Assembly: GCF_002531935.1 (NCBI RefSeq)
Contig: NZ_NWSV01000027.1
Coordinates: 1-64,000 of the forward strand
Direction: 5' to 3'
DNA length: 64,000 bases
Source of the DNA: Rhizobium chutanense
Lineage (GTDB): Bacteria > Pseudomonadota > Alphaproteobacteria > Rhizobiales > Rhizobiaceae
The notes below the pieces were generated by a model. That model was not told the DNA's origin. It saw only the letters and a program-made list of their open reading frames with translations, and made no database searches. The position numbers were made by a program, and so were the translations under genes. This document shows positions 43,430-51,772 of the stretch, in pieces (the first letter of the stretch is position 1; every line of letters begins with the position of its first letter).

Positions 43430-43876
43430 ATGATTACGCAAAAGGCGAAATATGCGCTGCGGGCGCTGACGGCTCTGGCCGATGCCGATGCCGACGAACC
43501 GGTGATGATTTCCGATATCGCGGCGCAGCAGAAGATCCCGAAGAAGTTCCTCGAACAGATCCTGCTCGACCTGAAACATCACGGCATCGTCGTCAGCCGC
43601 CGCGGCAAGCAGGGCGGTTATCTCCTGCTCAAACCGGCCCACACCATCACCTTCGGCGAGATCCTGCGCATCGTCGACGGCCCGATCGCGCCGCTGCCCT
43701 GCCTGTCGATCACCGCCTATCGCCGGTGCGACGATTGCGACGGCGAACAGAACTGCCAGATCCGCCACGTCTTCGCCAAGGTGGCCGACGCCACCCGCAA
43801 GGTGCTGTTCTCGACGACCATCGCCGATGCCGCCCAGCCGACCCACAGCGCCGAGGTCACCCGGCTGCTCGCCTGA
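43430..43876 (+). CDS. Rrf2-family transcriptional regulator of sulfur genes
   Basis: 148 residues from the ATG of MITQKAKYALRALTALA. The winged HTH is typical of Rrf2 proteins (MISDIAAQQKIPKKFLEQIL, then HGIVVSRRGKQGGYLL). The sensor region has PCLSITAYRRCDDC and DGEQNCQIRHVF: four cysteines, enough for an iron-sulfur cluster as in IscR/RirA/NsrR, though the spacing differs from each. Position next to cysH suggests control of cysteine synthesis in the manner of CymR. Confidence 0.85.
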   Translation: MITQKAKYALRALTALADADADEPVMISDIAAQQKIPKKFLEQILLDLKHHGIVVSRRGKQGGYLLLKPAHTITFGEILRIVDGPIAPLPCLSITAYRRCDDCDGEQNCQIRHVFAKVADATRKVLFSTTIADAAQPTHSAEVTRLLA

Positions 43877-45232
43877 TCAGCTTTCCACCGGTTCCCGGGC
43901 GCGCCGGGCCCTGATCGCCGCCGCGATGAAGACGCGCGACAGGCCGTGATAGAGCGGTTCGCGTGACAGGATGCGGGAGGTGATGTAGCCGATCATCGAT
44001 ACAGCCATGATCGGAATGACGGCCTGGTGATCGCCGGTCATCTCGAGGATGATGACGAAAGCCGTCATCGGGGCCTGCACCACGCCGGAGAAATATCCGG
44101 CCATGCCGAGGATGGCCGCAAGCGCGATACTGCTGCCCATGATCTGGCCGATCATACTGCCGAAGCCGGCGCCGACCGAGAGCGAGGGCGCGAAGATGCC
44201 GCCCGGAATTCCCGAGATCATCGACAGAAAGCCCGCCAGAAGCTTCTCGAGGAAGTATAGCAGGGGCAGGGGATTGCCCTCGACGGCGCCTTTTGCCTGG
44301 TCGTAGCCCGTTCCGAAGGTCATGCCGCCGGATAGGACGCCGATCACCGCGACGGCCAGGCCGCAGGCCGCCGCCAGCATGACCATCCGGCTGAGCGGCT
44401 GCGGATGCGCCCACCGGCGAACGTGCTGTCCGAGATGGAGCGCAAGTCCGCTGAAAGCTGCACCGAGAGCGCCGCCGCCGATGCCGCAGACGAGCACCAG
44501 TTCCCAGTCGCGCACGGAGGTCGGGGCGACCGCGGTAGAGCCGAAATAATTGTAGCTGCCGGCAAGCCCGAGGGCTGCAAGGCCCGAAAGGATGACCGCG
44601 GTCAGCACCAGGCCGTTGGCGCGGGATTCATAGGTCCGGCTCATTTCCTCGATGGCGAAGACGATGCCGGCGAGCGGAGTGTTGAAGGCCGCGGCGATGC
44701 CGGCCGCCGAGCCGGCGAGGATCAGGCCGCGCGCCTGCGCCATGCCGCCGAAGCGGGCGACGGCCAGCATGATCGATGCCCCCACCTGAACGGTCGGTCC
44801 CTCGCGGCCGATCGATGCACCGCTCGCCAGCCCCAGCACGGTCAGCACGATCTTGCCGACGACGAGCCGCAACGACAGCAGGCGTGTGCGATCTTCCGGA
44901 TCGCGCAGATGCCGCGCGGCGATCGCCTGCGGAATGCCGCTGCCCTGCGCATTCGGGAAAAATGTTGCGGCGAAGTAAGCCGACAGCATGAAGCCGAGCG
45001 GGGTGATGACGAGCGGCAGCAGAAAGCTCCATTGCCCGGAGGTGGTCACACCGGCAAAACCGCGCTGCGCGAGATCCGCGAGCCTCGCGAAGCCGACGCT
45101 GATGATGCCGATCGCAAAGGCGCCGAACCAGAAGATCAGCCGCGGACGCCAGAGCGAGAAGGAGCCCCACAGGACACGCGATCTGCGAAGAAGTCTGGAC
45201 TTGCGATGGAACACGGGCAGGCCGGAAAACAT
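43877..45232 (-). CDS. ClC-family chloride channel/transporter
   Basis: 451 residues, about ten or more membrane helices. All three ClC selectivity signatures are present: GSGIPQA, GREGPTVQVGASI (with the gating glutamate) and GIFAPSLSVGAGFGSMIG. The glutamate suggests voltage gating or proton coupling; AILGMAGYFSGVVQAP follows as expected. No C-terminal CBS domains are present (the protein ends after helix R), as in bacterial ClC antiporters. It meets the regulator gene end to end. Its role is anion transport, perhaps acid resistance. Confidence 0.92.
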   Translation of the reverse strand: MFSGLPVFHRKSRLLRRSRVLWGSFSLWRPRLIFWFGAFAIGIISVGFARLADLAQRGFAGVTTSGQWSFLLPLVITPLGFMLSAYFAATFFPNAQGSGIPQAIAARHLRDPEDRTRLLSLRLVVGKIVLTVLGLASGASIGREGPTVQVGASIMLAVARFGGMAQARGLILAGSAAGIAAAFNTPLAGIVFAIEEMSRTYESRANGLVLTAVILSGLAALGLAGSYNYFGSTAVAPTSVRDWELVLVCGIGGGALGAAFSGLALHLGQHVRRWAHPQPLSRMVMLAAACGLAVAVIGVLSGGMTFGTGYDQAKGAVEGNPLPLLYFLEKLLAGFLSMISGIPGGIFAPSLSVGAGFGSMIGQIMGSSIALAAILGMAGYFSGVVQAPMTAFVIILEMTGDHQAVIPIMAVSMIGYITSRILSREPLYHGLSRVFIAAAIRARRAREPVES

Positions 45233-45448
45233 TGGATATCACCTCTTCCTAAACCGCTTTGCCCGAGGCAGGCCAATTGTTTCTTCAAGATTTGGTGAAA
45301 TACCTTTCCTTCCGGCCCGGATGTCCCACCTGCCTGCCCATTCGGTAGGGAGAACATCATGCCGATCGTTTCAGGACAGCGGGTATAGATGCGATTACTC
45401 CTGATTTTCTGAAACTCAGTGCATCTGAATTGCGCCGGCGCAAGGGAG

Positions 45449-45492
45449 TTGAAAAGAACGGCGCAATCCGTCATATTGCATTGCAATTGCAA
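45449..45492 (+). promoter_or_regulatory. promoter and operator of the first toxin-antitoxin pair
   Basis: A TTGAAA box (45449-45454) and a CATATT box (45472-45477) are 17 bases apart. Directly downstream is a perfect 12-bp palindrome TTGCAATTGCAA (45481-45492), 15 bases before the antitoxin start codon, the expected place for autoregulation by the pair. Confidence 0.6.
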
Positions 45493-45507
45493 CGCACGAG
45501 GCAGGTC

Positions 45508-45789
45508 ATGAAAACGGCATCGCTCCCGTCCCTTCGCGTGGATCCCGAATTGCGCGCCGCCGCCGAAAGCGTTCTGAAAGAAGGCGAGAGCTTGTCGTCG
45601 CTGATGGAGGACTCTCTTCGCCGCCAGATCGATTACAGGAAGACCCAAGCGGAGTTCATCGCACGGGGCCTAGCCGGCTTGGCGGACGCCGAGCGGACCG
45701 GTGTGTTCTACACAACGGACGACATTCAGGAGTTGATGCGCAAAAAGCTTGAGAAGGCGAAAGCCCGCAAAGCCGCACCGCAGAAATGA
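45508..45789 (+). CDS. type II antitoxin of a RelE/ParE-type pair
   Basis: 93 residues from the ATG of MKTASLPSLRVDPELRAAAE; the longer frame reaches into the promoter. The N terminus is a ribbon-helix-helix DNA-binding head (SLPSLRVDPELRAAAESVLK, SLSSLMEDSLRRQID) and the C-terminal, basic helix (RKKLEKAKARKA) is a typical toxin-wrapping tail. The gene ends inside the toxin start codon region (overlap of four bases). It should bind the toxin and repress its own promoter. Confidence 0.82.
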   Translation: MKTASLPSLRVDPELRAAAESVLKEGESLSSLMEDSLRRQIDYRKTQAEFIARGLAGLADAERTGVFYTTDDIQELMRKKLEKAKARKAAPQK

Positions 45790-46079
45790 CCTTCGAGCTG
45801 AAGTATACCCAGACCTTCTCTGAGGATCTCGACCGGCTCGCCGATTTTCTCATCGAACGTGATCCGGATCTGGCCGAGCGCGCCCTCAACGCCATCCGTA
45901 AAGCTCTGTTGATCCTCGAGGACTTCCCGCTTATGGCCCGACGCGCATCTGCGGATGATCCCTTGCTGCGCGAGCTCGTCGTTCCCTTCGGTTCGGCCGG
46001 ATATGTCATTCTTTTCAAAGTGGTGAGCGAAACGAGCGTCATCGTCCTCGCTGTCCGTCACCAGCGCGAAGAAGATTAG
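45786..46079 (+). CDS. RelE/ParE-family toxin
   Basis: 97 residues. The fold is that of ParE/RelE toxins: LKYTQTFSEDLDRLADFLIE, ALNAIRKALLILEDFPLMAR, RELVVPFGSAGYVILFKV and a terminal VIVLAVRHQREED, in which RHQRE is the usual end motif. ParE members poison gyrase and RelE members cut mRNA; the pattern 'LFKV...VLAVRHQRE' fits ParE better. It is coupled to the antitoxin upstream. Confidence 0.85.
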   Translation: MTFELKYTQTFSEDLDRLADFLIERDPDLAERALNAIRKALLILEDFPLMARRASADDPLLRELVVPFGSAGYVILFKVVSETSVIVLAVRHQREED

Positions 46080-46092
46080 CACTGATTATCTG

Positions 46093-46134
46093 TCGCTGAC
46101 CGCCCAGCGCGGATTGACCCAGGGTTCCTGGTTG
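46093..46134 (-). repeat. displaced copy of the betA 3' end
   Basis: 42 bases match 47022-47063, the betA terminus, with two mismatches. On the minus strand it encodes NQEPWVNPRWAVSDR and, with the three bases next to it, a stop (TAA), the same peptide end as betA. Similarity continues more weakly into 46135-46150. The HigBA module lies between the two copies. Confidence 0.85.
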
Positions 46135-46178
46135 CCAGCAGCTTTTTGCGCAACGCCCGCCGGTCTTCGATTCCTCCA

Positions 46179-46195
46179 TAGCAACTTGCTATAAT
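46179..46195 (+). promoter_or_regulatory. HigBA operator-promoter
   Basis: A perfect 13-base palindrome TAGCAACTTGCTA (46179-46191) overlaps a consensus -10 box TATAAT (46190-46195). A further half site TAGCAA lies at 46220-46225. This fits autorepression by an antitoxin such as HigA. Confidence 0.65.
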
Positions 46196-46249
46196 CGGAT
46201 GATTGCGCTAGATTGCACATAGCAAAATGCGATGTCGCGATTCCGGATT

Positions 46250-46537
46250 ATGCACGTCATCACACAGAAAAAGATCTGGGAGGCGAAAGACCGATGGCCT
46301 CAAACAGCCAATGCCCTGGATACCTGGTATCGACTGATGAAGTCGTCGGAGCCGACGGACTTCGCCGGCATGAAGGCATTGTTTCCGGCAACGGACAAAG
46401 TCGGGCAGCACCATGTGTTCGACATTGGCGGCAACAAGCTGCGCTTGATCGCGGTGGTGCATTACAGATTCAGGAAGGTCTATATTCAGCGGATTATGGA
46501 TCATGCCGAATACGACAAAGGCGCATGGAAGGGTTAG
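46250..46537 (+). CDS. higB: HigB-family mRNA interferase toxin
   Basis: 95 residues from the ATG of MHVITQKKIWEAKDRWP; an ATG six codons earlier is possible. The HigB pattern is clear: QTANALDTWYRLMKSSE, FAGMKALFPATDKVGQ, VFDIGGNKLRLIAVVHYR and IQRIMDHAEYDKGAW. The family cuts translated mRNA at the ribosome. Toxin-before-antitoxin order is standard for higBA. The antitoxin start follows by four bases. Confidence 0.88.
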   Translation: MHVITQKKIWEAKDRWPQTANALDTWYRLMKSSEPTDFAGMKALFPATDKVGQHHVFDIGGNKLRLIAVVHYRFRKVYIQRIMDHAEYDKGAWKG

Positions 46538-46541
46538 GCCG

Positions 46542-46949
46542 ATGAGCGCAATTGTAAAACTGGTCAGCGAGCACTGGACGCATGTGGCTCCTCTTCTTGC
46601 CACGCCGGCCAATGAAGCGGAGTACGATCATCTCGTGGAGCAACTCGACGAGATTCTCGCTGAAGTCGGCGACGACGAGGATCATCCCTTGGCGTTGCTT
46701 GCGTCTCGCATGGCGGACCTTATCGAGGCCTATGACGAGCAGAATCGCCCAATGCCTGCCATCACCGGCGCCGATGCACTTCGTTATATCATGGAGGAGC
46801 GCGGCCTTAGCCAGTCCGAACTGCCGGAAGTGGGCGCTCAATCCGTCGTGTCTGAGATTTTGAGCGGCAAACGGCAAATCAATGTTCGACAAGCCCGCGC
46901 CCTGAGCGAGCGATTTCTGATTCCAGCATCCGTATTTCTATCGCTCTGA
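46542..46949 (+). CDS. higA: HigA-type antitoxin, XRE helix-turn-helix
   Basis: 135 residues from the ATG of MSAIVKLVSEHW. The first ~75 residues hold the acidic toxin-binding part (LAEVGDDEDHPLALLASRM), and the C-terminal half is an XRE-type HTH: DALRYIMEERGLSQSELPE then VVSEILSGKRQINVRQARAL. The latter is the usual HigA ending. It represses its own promoter, where the TAGCAACTTGCTA palindrome lies. A gap of only four bases couples it to the toxin gene. Confidence 0.88.
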   Translation: MSAIVKLVSEHWTHVAPLLATPANEAEYDHLVEQLDEILAEVGDDEDHPLALLASRMADLIEAYDEQNRPMPAITGADALRYIMEERGLSQSELPEVGAQSVVSEILSGKRQINVRQARALSERFLIPASVFLSL

Positions 46950-47014
46950 CGATAGACTCTCCGATGGGCAGCGACTGTCCATCGGCGGCAGTCGCTGCCC
47001 AATAGCTCTGCGCT

Positions 47015-48667
47015 TCAGCGATCGCTGACCGCCCAGCGCGGATTGACCCACGGCTCCTGGTTGGAGCGCGCCAGCGGCTGCTTGCCGAGGATATGGTCGG
47101 CGGCCTTCTCGCCGGTCATGATCGACGGCCCGTTCAGGTTGCCGTAGGTGACGTGCGGGAAGATCGAACTGTCGGCGACGCGCAAGGCCTCGACGCCGAT
47201 CACCCGCGTCTGCGGATCGACCACCGCCATCGGATCGTCCTTGGCGCCCATCTTGCAGGTGCCGCAGGGATGATAGGCGCTTTCCAGGTGCTCGCGCAGG
47301 AAGGCGTCGATCTCATCGTCGCTCCGGACGCCTTCGCCCGGCTGGATCTCCGGCCCGCGATAGTCGTTGAAGGCGCTCTGGCCGAAGATCTCGCGGGTGA
47401 GGCGCACGCAGTGGCGGAATTTCTCCCAGTCCTCCGCATGGCTCATATAGTTGAAGCGCAGCACCGGGTCGGCCTTGGGATCAGCGGAGCGTAGGCTGAC
47501 GCTGCCGCGCGACTTCGACAGGTTGTAGCCGACATGCACCTGGAAGCCGTGGCTTTTCGCCGCCGCCTTGCCGTCATAGCTGATCGCAACGGGGAGGAAA
47601 TGATACTGGATATCGGGCTGTTTCAGCCCGGGTGCGGAGCGCAGGAAGGCGCAGGCCTCGAACTGGTTGGAGGCGCCGAGCCCGCCCTTGGAGAGCAGCC
47701 ATTGCGCGCCCGCCACGCCTTGCCAGAACCACGGCAGCCAGGAATACAGCGACACCGGCTTGGTGCTCACCTGCTGGAAATAGAATTCCATATGGTCCTG
47801 CAGGTTGGCGCCCACGCCCGGCCGGTCGGCCTTGACGGTAATGCCCATGTCCTGCAGATGCTGGCCGGGACCGATGCCCGACAGCATCAAGAGCTTCGGC
47901 GAATTGAAGGACGAGGCCGAGACGATCACCTCGCGATTGGCCTTCACCACCTCGACCTTGCCGCCGCGTTCGATCTCGACGCCGGTCGCCCGTCCGTCCT
48001 CGATGACGATCTTGCGCGCCAGGCCGTAGACGATCCCGACATTGTCGCGCTTCAGCGCCGGTTTCAGATAGGCATTGGCGGCAGACCAGCGGCGGCCGGA
48101 AAAGATGGTCTGCTCCATCAGCCCGAAGCCTTCCTGCTTGCTGCCGTTATAATCCTCCGTCGTCTCGAAGCCCGCCTGTTTGCCCGCCTCGACGAAGGCC
48201 CGGAACAGCGGATTGGTGAAGCCGCCGCGCTGTACGTGCAGCGGTCCGTCCGTGCCGCGCCAGCCCTCTTCGCCGCCATGCGAATGTTCCATCCGCTTGA
48301 AATAGGGAAGCACGTCGGCATAGGCCCAGCCGCTGGCGCCGAGCTCTTCCCAGCGGTTGAAGTCCTCGGCGTGGCCGCGCACATAGACCATGCCGTTGAT
48401 CGAGGAGGAACCGCCGATCACCTTGCCGCGCGGCGCGGTGATGCGCCGGTTGTTGAGGTTCGGTTCCGGCTCGGAGAGATAACCCCAATTGTAGCGCTTC
48501 ATGCTCATCGGCCAGGCAAGGGCTGCCGGCATCTGGATGAACGGCCCGAAATCGCTGCCGCCGGCCTCGATGACGAGCACGCTGTTCTTGCCGTCTTCCG
48601 ACAGGCGGTAGGCGAGGGCGGAACCGGCCGAGCCCGAGCCGATGATGACGAAATCTGCTTGTTGCAT
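47015..48667 (-). CDS. betA: choline dehydrogenase
   Basis: 550 residues of the GMC oxidoreductase family. The FAD site IIGSGSAGSALAYRL opens the protein, then GKVIGGSSSINGMVYVRG and, near the end, HLESAYHPCGTCKMGA with the catalytic histidine region. Length and C-terminal NLNGPSIMTGEKAADHIL fit BetA, which oxidises choline to betaine aldehyde at the membrane. It is the last gene of a betI-betB-betA order, separated from betB by a repeat. The last ~20 codons occur again, diverged, 930 bases beyond. Confidence 0.95.
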   Translation of the reverse strand: MQQADFVIIGSGSAGSALAYRLSEDGKNSVLVIEAGGSDFGPFIQMPAALAWPMSMKRYNWGYLSEPEPNLNNRRITAPRGKVIGGSSSINGMVYVRGHAEDFNRWEELGASGWAYADVLPYFKRMEHSHGGEEGWRGTDGPLHVQRGGFTNPLFRAFVEAGKQAGFETTEDYNGSKQEGFGLMEQTIFSGRRWSAANAYLKPALKRDNVGIVYGLARKIVIEDGRATGVEIERGGKVEVVKANREVIVSASSFNSPKLLMLSGIGPGQHLQDMGITVKADRPGVGANLQDHMEFYFQQVSTKPVSLYSWLPWFWQGVAGAQWLLSKGGLGASNQFEACAFLRSAPGLKQPDIQYHFLPVAISYDGKAAAKSHGFQVHVGYNLSKSRGSVSLRSADPKADPVLRFNYMSHAEDWEKFRHCVRLTREIFGQSAFNDYRGPEIQPGEGVRSDDEIDAFLREHLESAYHPCGTCKMGAKDDPMAVVDPQTRVIGVEALRVADSSIFPHVTYGNLNGPSIMTGEKAADHILGKQPLARSNQEPWVNPRWAVSDR

Positions 48668-48699
48668 GACGTTCCCTTAGATTCTTTTGCAACTGGCTG

Positions 48700-48859
48700 A
48701 AGACCCCGCCCCAAACCCCTCCCCACAAGGGGGAGGGGCTTAACTTGCGGCAGAGCCTCACTTCAAAATCAGCGCCACAAGCGATGAGATCGATGGAGCG
48801 CAAAACCGGTGCTGCGTATTAGCCCCTCCCCCTTGTGGGGAGGGGTTGGGGAGGGGTCT
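48700..48859. repeat. inverted intergenic repeat between betA and betB
   Basis: Outer arms of about 40 bases (AGACCCCGCCCC and GGGGAGGGGTCT ends, CCCCTCCCCACAAGGGGGAG inside) enclose ~80 bases. It is a member of a mosaic repeat class distinct from the 7.8 and 60.0 kb elements. It may form a stable stem in the betB-betA mRNA and lower downstream expression. Confidence 0.7.
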
Positions 48860-48867
48860 TCACTCCC

Positions 48868-50331
48868 TTAATAAGGCGCCGCCACCGGCCCCATGCCGAC
48901 ATAGACCGTCTTCAGCTCGGAATAATGCTCGAGCGCCGCCAGCGAATTTTCCCGGCCGAAGCCGGATTGTTTCGAGCCGCCGAAGGGGATTTCCACCGGG
49001 CAGAGATTATAGGTGTTGATCCACAGCGTGCCGGCCTCCAGCCGGTCGACGACGCGGTGGGCGCGGGTGAGGTCGGCGGTGAAGACGCCGCCGGAGAGGC
49101 CGAATTCGCTGGCGTTGGCCCGCGCGATCACCTCGTCCTCATCGTCGAAATCGAGCACCGACATCACAGGCCCGAAGATCTCCTCGCGGGCGATGGTCAT
49201 GTCGTCGGTGACGTCGGCAAAGACGGTCGGCTGCACGTAATAGCCTTCGCCGGAGACATTGTTCGGAATGCCGCCGCCGGCAACCAGCGTTGCGCCCTCG
49301 GCCTTGCCCTTCTCGATATAGGCGACCACCTTCTCGCGTTGCGCCCAGGAAACCATCGGGCCGATCTGCGTCGCCTCATCCATCGGATCGCCGATCAGCA
49401 TCGCCTCGGTGCGCGCCTTCAGCCGCTTGAGGAATTCGGCCTTGACGCCGTTCTGCACGAAGACGCGGGTGCCGTTCGAGCAGACCTGGCCGGTCGAATA
49501 GAAATTGCCGAGCATCGCCCCGCCGACCGCCGAATCGAGGTCGGCATCGTCGAAGACGATGAGCGGCGACTTGCCGCCGAGCTCCATCGTCACGTGCTTG
49601 AGGTTGCCGGCTGCCGCCGCCGCGACCCTGCGGCCGGTCGGCACCGAGCCGGTCAGCGACACCTTGGCGACGTCGGCGTGGTTGACGAGCAGCGGCCCGG
49701 TGTCGCGGTCGCCCTGGATCACGTTGAAGAGCCCCTTCGGCAGCCCCGCCTCGTGCAGGATTTCGGCGATCTTCAACGCGCCGAGCGGCGTGTTTTCCGA
49801 GGGCTTGAACACCATGGCATTGCCTGAGATCAGCGCCGGGGCAGCCTTCCAGCAGGCGATCTGCTGCGGATAGTTCCAGGCGCCGATGCCGACGCAGACG
49901 CCGAGCGGCACGCGCTTGGTATAGGCAAAATCCTGGCCGAGCGGGATATGCGAACCGTTGAGGCCGGCTGGCGCAACGCCGCCGAAGAATTCGAAGGCAT
50001 CCGCACCCGAGGTCGGGTCGGCGACGATGGTCTCCTGGATCGGCTTGCCGGTATCGAGCGTTTCCAGTTCGGAAAGCGCCCGGTTGCGCTCGCGCATGAT
50101 GTCGGCGGCGCGTTTGAGGATGCGGCCGCGCGCCATCGGGCTCATCGCCGCCCATTCCGGCTGGGCGCGTTTGGCGGCCGCAATCGCCTTTTCGATGATC
50201 GCAGGCGTTGCGGCATGGAGCCGGGCGATCACCTCGCCGGTCGCCGGATAGAGGCTCTCGATGACGGTACCGTCGGGATCCTCGACATATTCGCCGTCGA
50301 TGAAGTGCGAGGCTTTCGGCTGGGCTTTCAT
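48868..50331 (-). CDS. betB: betaine aldehyde dehydrogenase
   Basis: 487 residues of the aldehyde dehydrogenase superfamily. VGIGAWNYPQQIACWKAAPA, then FKPSENTPLG, the general base glutamate in MELGGKSPLI and the catalytic cysteine in STGQVCSNGTRVF are all present; the C-terminal PFGGSKQSGFGREN is typical. The enzyme oxidises betaine aldehyde to glycine betaine with NAD(P). The gene starts two bases from the betI stop, so the two are cotranscribed. Confidence 0.96.
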   Translation of the reverse strand: MKAQPKASHFIDGEYVEDPDGTVIESLYPATGEVIARLHAATPAIIEKAIAAAKRAQPEWAAMSPMARGRILKRAADIMRERNRALSELETLDTGKPIQETIVADPTSGADAFEFFGGVAPAGLNGSHIPLGQDFAYTKRVPLGVCVGIGAWNYPQQIACWKAAPALISGNAMVFKPSENTPLGALKIAEILHEAGLPKGLFNVIQGDRDTGPLLVNHADVAKVSLTGSVPTGRRVAAAAAGNLKHVTMELGGKSPLIVFDDADLDSAVGGAMLGNFYSTGQVCSNGTRVFVQNGVKAEFLKRLKARTEAMLIGDPMDEATQIGPMVSWAQREKVVAYIEKGKAEGATLVAGGGIPNNVSGEGYYVQPTVFADVTDDMTIAREEIFGPVMSVLDFDDEDEVIARANASEFGLSGGVFTADLTRAHRVVDRLEAGTLWINTYNLCPVEIPFGGSKQSGFGRENSLAALEHYSELKTVYVGMGPVAAPY

Positions 50332-50332
50332 G

Positions 50333-50929
50333 TCATTTGTCCTTGGGGGAGGTGGTGGATAGAAGCGCGTTCACATAATCCTCCGTCAGCGCGATCGAGG
50401 CTTCGATGCCGATCGGCGCGGATTTCAGACTTTGCCTGATATAGAGCCCGTCGATCATCGCCGCTGCGCCTTCGGCGATGCGTTCTGCGGCGTCGACGGG
50501 CAGCAGCGCCTTGAGATCGGCAAGCAGATTGGAGCGCAGCCGTCTGGCATAGATCACCAGGAAACGCCGCGTCTCTTCCGAGCGCTGCGCTTCGGCATAA
50601 AAGGCAAGCCAGGCGGCAATCGTCTCCGGCGCAAACTGGTCGGCGTGGAAGCTGGCGCGGATGATGGCCGAAAGCCGCGCCCGCGGCGTCTTGGCGGCCT
50701 TCAGCGCCGTCACCGCATCGCGGCGCAGCTGTCGGAGCAGCGAGCGGATCGTCTCGATCAGCAATTGGTCCTTGCTGCCGAAATAATGATGCGCAAGGGC
50801 CGGCGACACGCCGGCCTGGCGGGCGATGTCGGACATGGTGACGGCAAGCGAGCCGTGATCGCCGATCACCCGCAGCGCTGCATCGACCAGCGCCTTGCGG
50901 CGCACCGGTTCCATCCCGACCTTCGGCAA
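50333..50929 (-). CDS. betI: TetR-family choline-responsive repressor
   Basis: 198 residues. The N-terminal TetR HTH is VTMSDIARQAGVSPALAHHYFGSKDQL. Its start, MPKVGMEPVRRKALVDAAL, is the BetI signature. The C-terminal half (AWLAFYAEAQRSEETRRFL) is the expected ligand domain. It represses the bet operon until choline is present. The predicted operator is the palindrome 41 bases before its start codon. Confidence 0.95.
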   Translation of the reverse strand: MPKVGMEPVRRKALVDAALRVIGDHGSLAVTMSDIARQAGVSPALAHHYFGSKDQLLIETIRSLLRQLRRDAVTALKAAKTPRARLSAIIRASFHADQFAPETIAAWLAFYAEAQRSEETRRFLVIYARRLRSNLLADLKALLPVDAAERIAEGAAAMIDGLYIRQSLKSAPIGIEASIALTEDYVNALLSTTSPKDK

Positions 50930-50969
50930 CGGACAATTCTCCTGAAATTCACCGGCAGAGTATTTTTGA

Positions 50970-50985
50970 TTGATTGATCAATCAA
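50970..50985. promoter_or_regulatory. BetI-type operator palindrome
   Basis: A perfect 16-bp palindrome TTGATTGATCAATCAA, extended by one more TTGA repeat on the left (50966-50985). It lies between betI and the divergent hdeD-like gene. The known E. coli BetI site also contains TTGATTG, so this is the likely operator. It could also affect the neighbouring gene. Confidence 0.8.
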
Positions 50986-51068
50986 CAAAAATCTTTCTCG
51001 ATTTGACCGAGATCAGATCTTTCCCTGAAAAACTGCTGCAACATATTTCAAAATTCAGGAGGTGCGCC

Positions 51069-51665
51069 ATGACCGATGTCTTCAACGCAGTGCCCACATC
51101 CCAACTTCAGTCGAAATGGATCTGGTTCGTGGGTCTCGGCGTGTTGCTGCTGGTCTGCGGCCTGATCGCGCTCGGCAATCTGATGCTCGCAACCGTCGTC
51201 TCCGTCTATTATGTCGGCATGCTCATGCTGTTCGGCGGCGTGACCTATCTCGTCCATGCCTTCCAGGTGCGCGGCTGGGATCACGTGCTCTTCTGGGTGT
51301 TGAGCGGTCTGCTCTACGTGCTCGCCGGCATCTGCGCCTTCATCAATCCGATCCTGACGTCGGCGGCGCTGACGCTGTTTCTGTCGCTCGCGCTTGTCGT
51401 CGCCGGCGTCTTCCGCACCTGGGTCGGCATGCGCATGAAACCGACCAGGCGCTGGCGCTTTATCGTCGCCAGCGGCGTCATCACCGCGCTTGCCGGTTTC
51501 GTCATTGCCCTCGGCTGGCCGGTCAACAGCCTGTGGATCCTCGGCCTGTTCCTGGCCGCCGATCTCACCATCCAGGGCTGGACGATGATCGCCTTCGGCC
51601 TCGGCATCCGCAGTGGGCCTGTGGACAGCGGCGCCTCGGCGCCGCTCTCCGATCGTTCTTTTTGA
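51069..51665 (+). CDS. HdeD-like membrane protein (DUF308)
   Basis: 198 residues from the ATG of MTDVFNAVPTSQLQ, with an AGGAGG-type site. Six hydrophobic helices are visible, beginning WFVGLGVLLLVCGLIALG, in the paired-helix layout of HdeD. HdeD-type proteins are linked to acid resistance at high cell density in enteric bacteria; in rhizobia the role is untested. It is divergent from the bet operon and shares its promoter region. Confidence 0.82.
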   Translation: MTDVFNAVPTSQLQSKWIWFVGLGVLLLVCGLIALGNLMLATVVSVYYVGMLMLFGGVTYLVHAFQVRGWDHVLFWVLSGLLYVLAGICAFINPILTSAALTLFLSLALVVAGVFRTWVGMRMKPTRRWRFIVASGVITALAGFVIALGWPVNSLWILGLFLAADLTIQGWTMIAFGLGIRSGPVDSGASAPLSDRSF

Positions 51666-51772
51666 CAAGGGGGTGAGAGGGGATTAGACTTTAGGGGTAT
51701 GTGCGATCGCCGCAAATGGTCATGCGTCCCCCAAAGGCAGGGTACTGCCTGAATAAAAAAGGGAGGAAGTTC

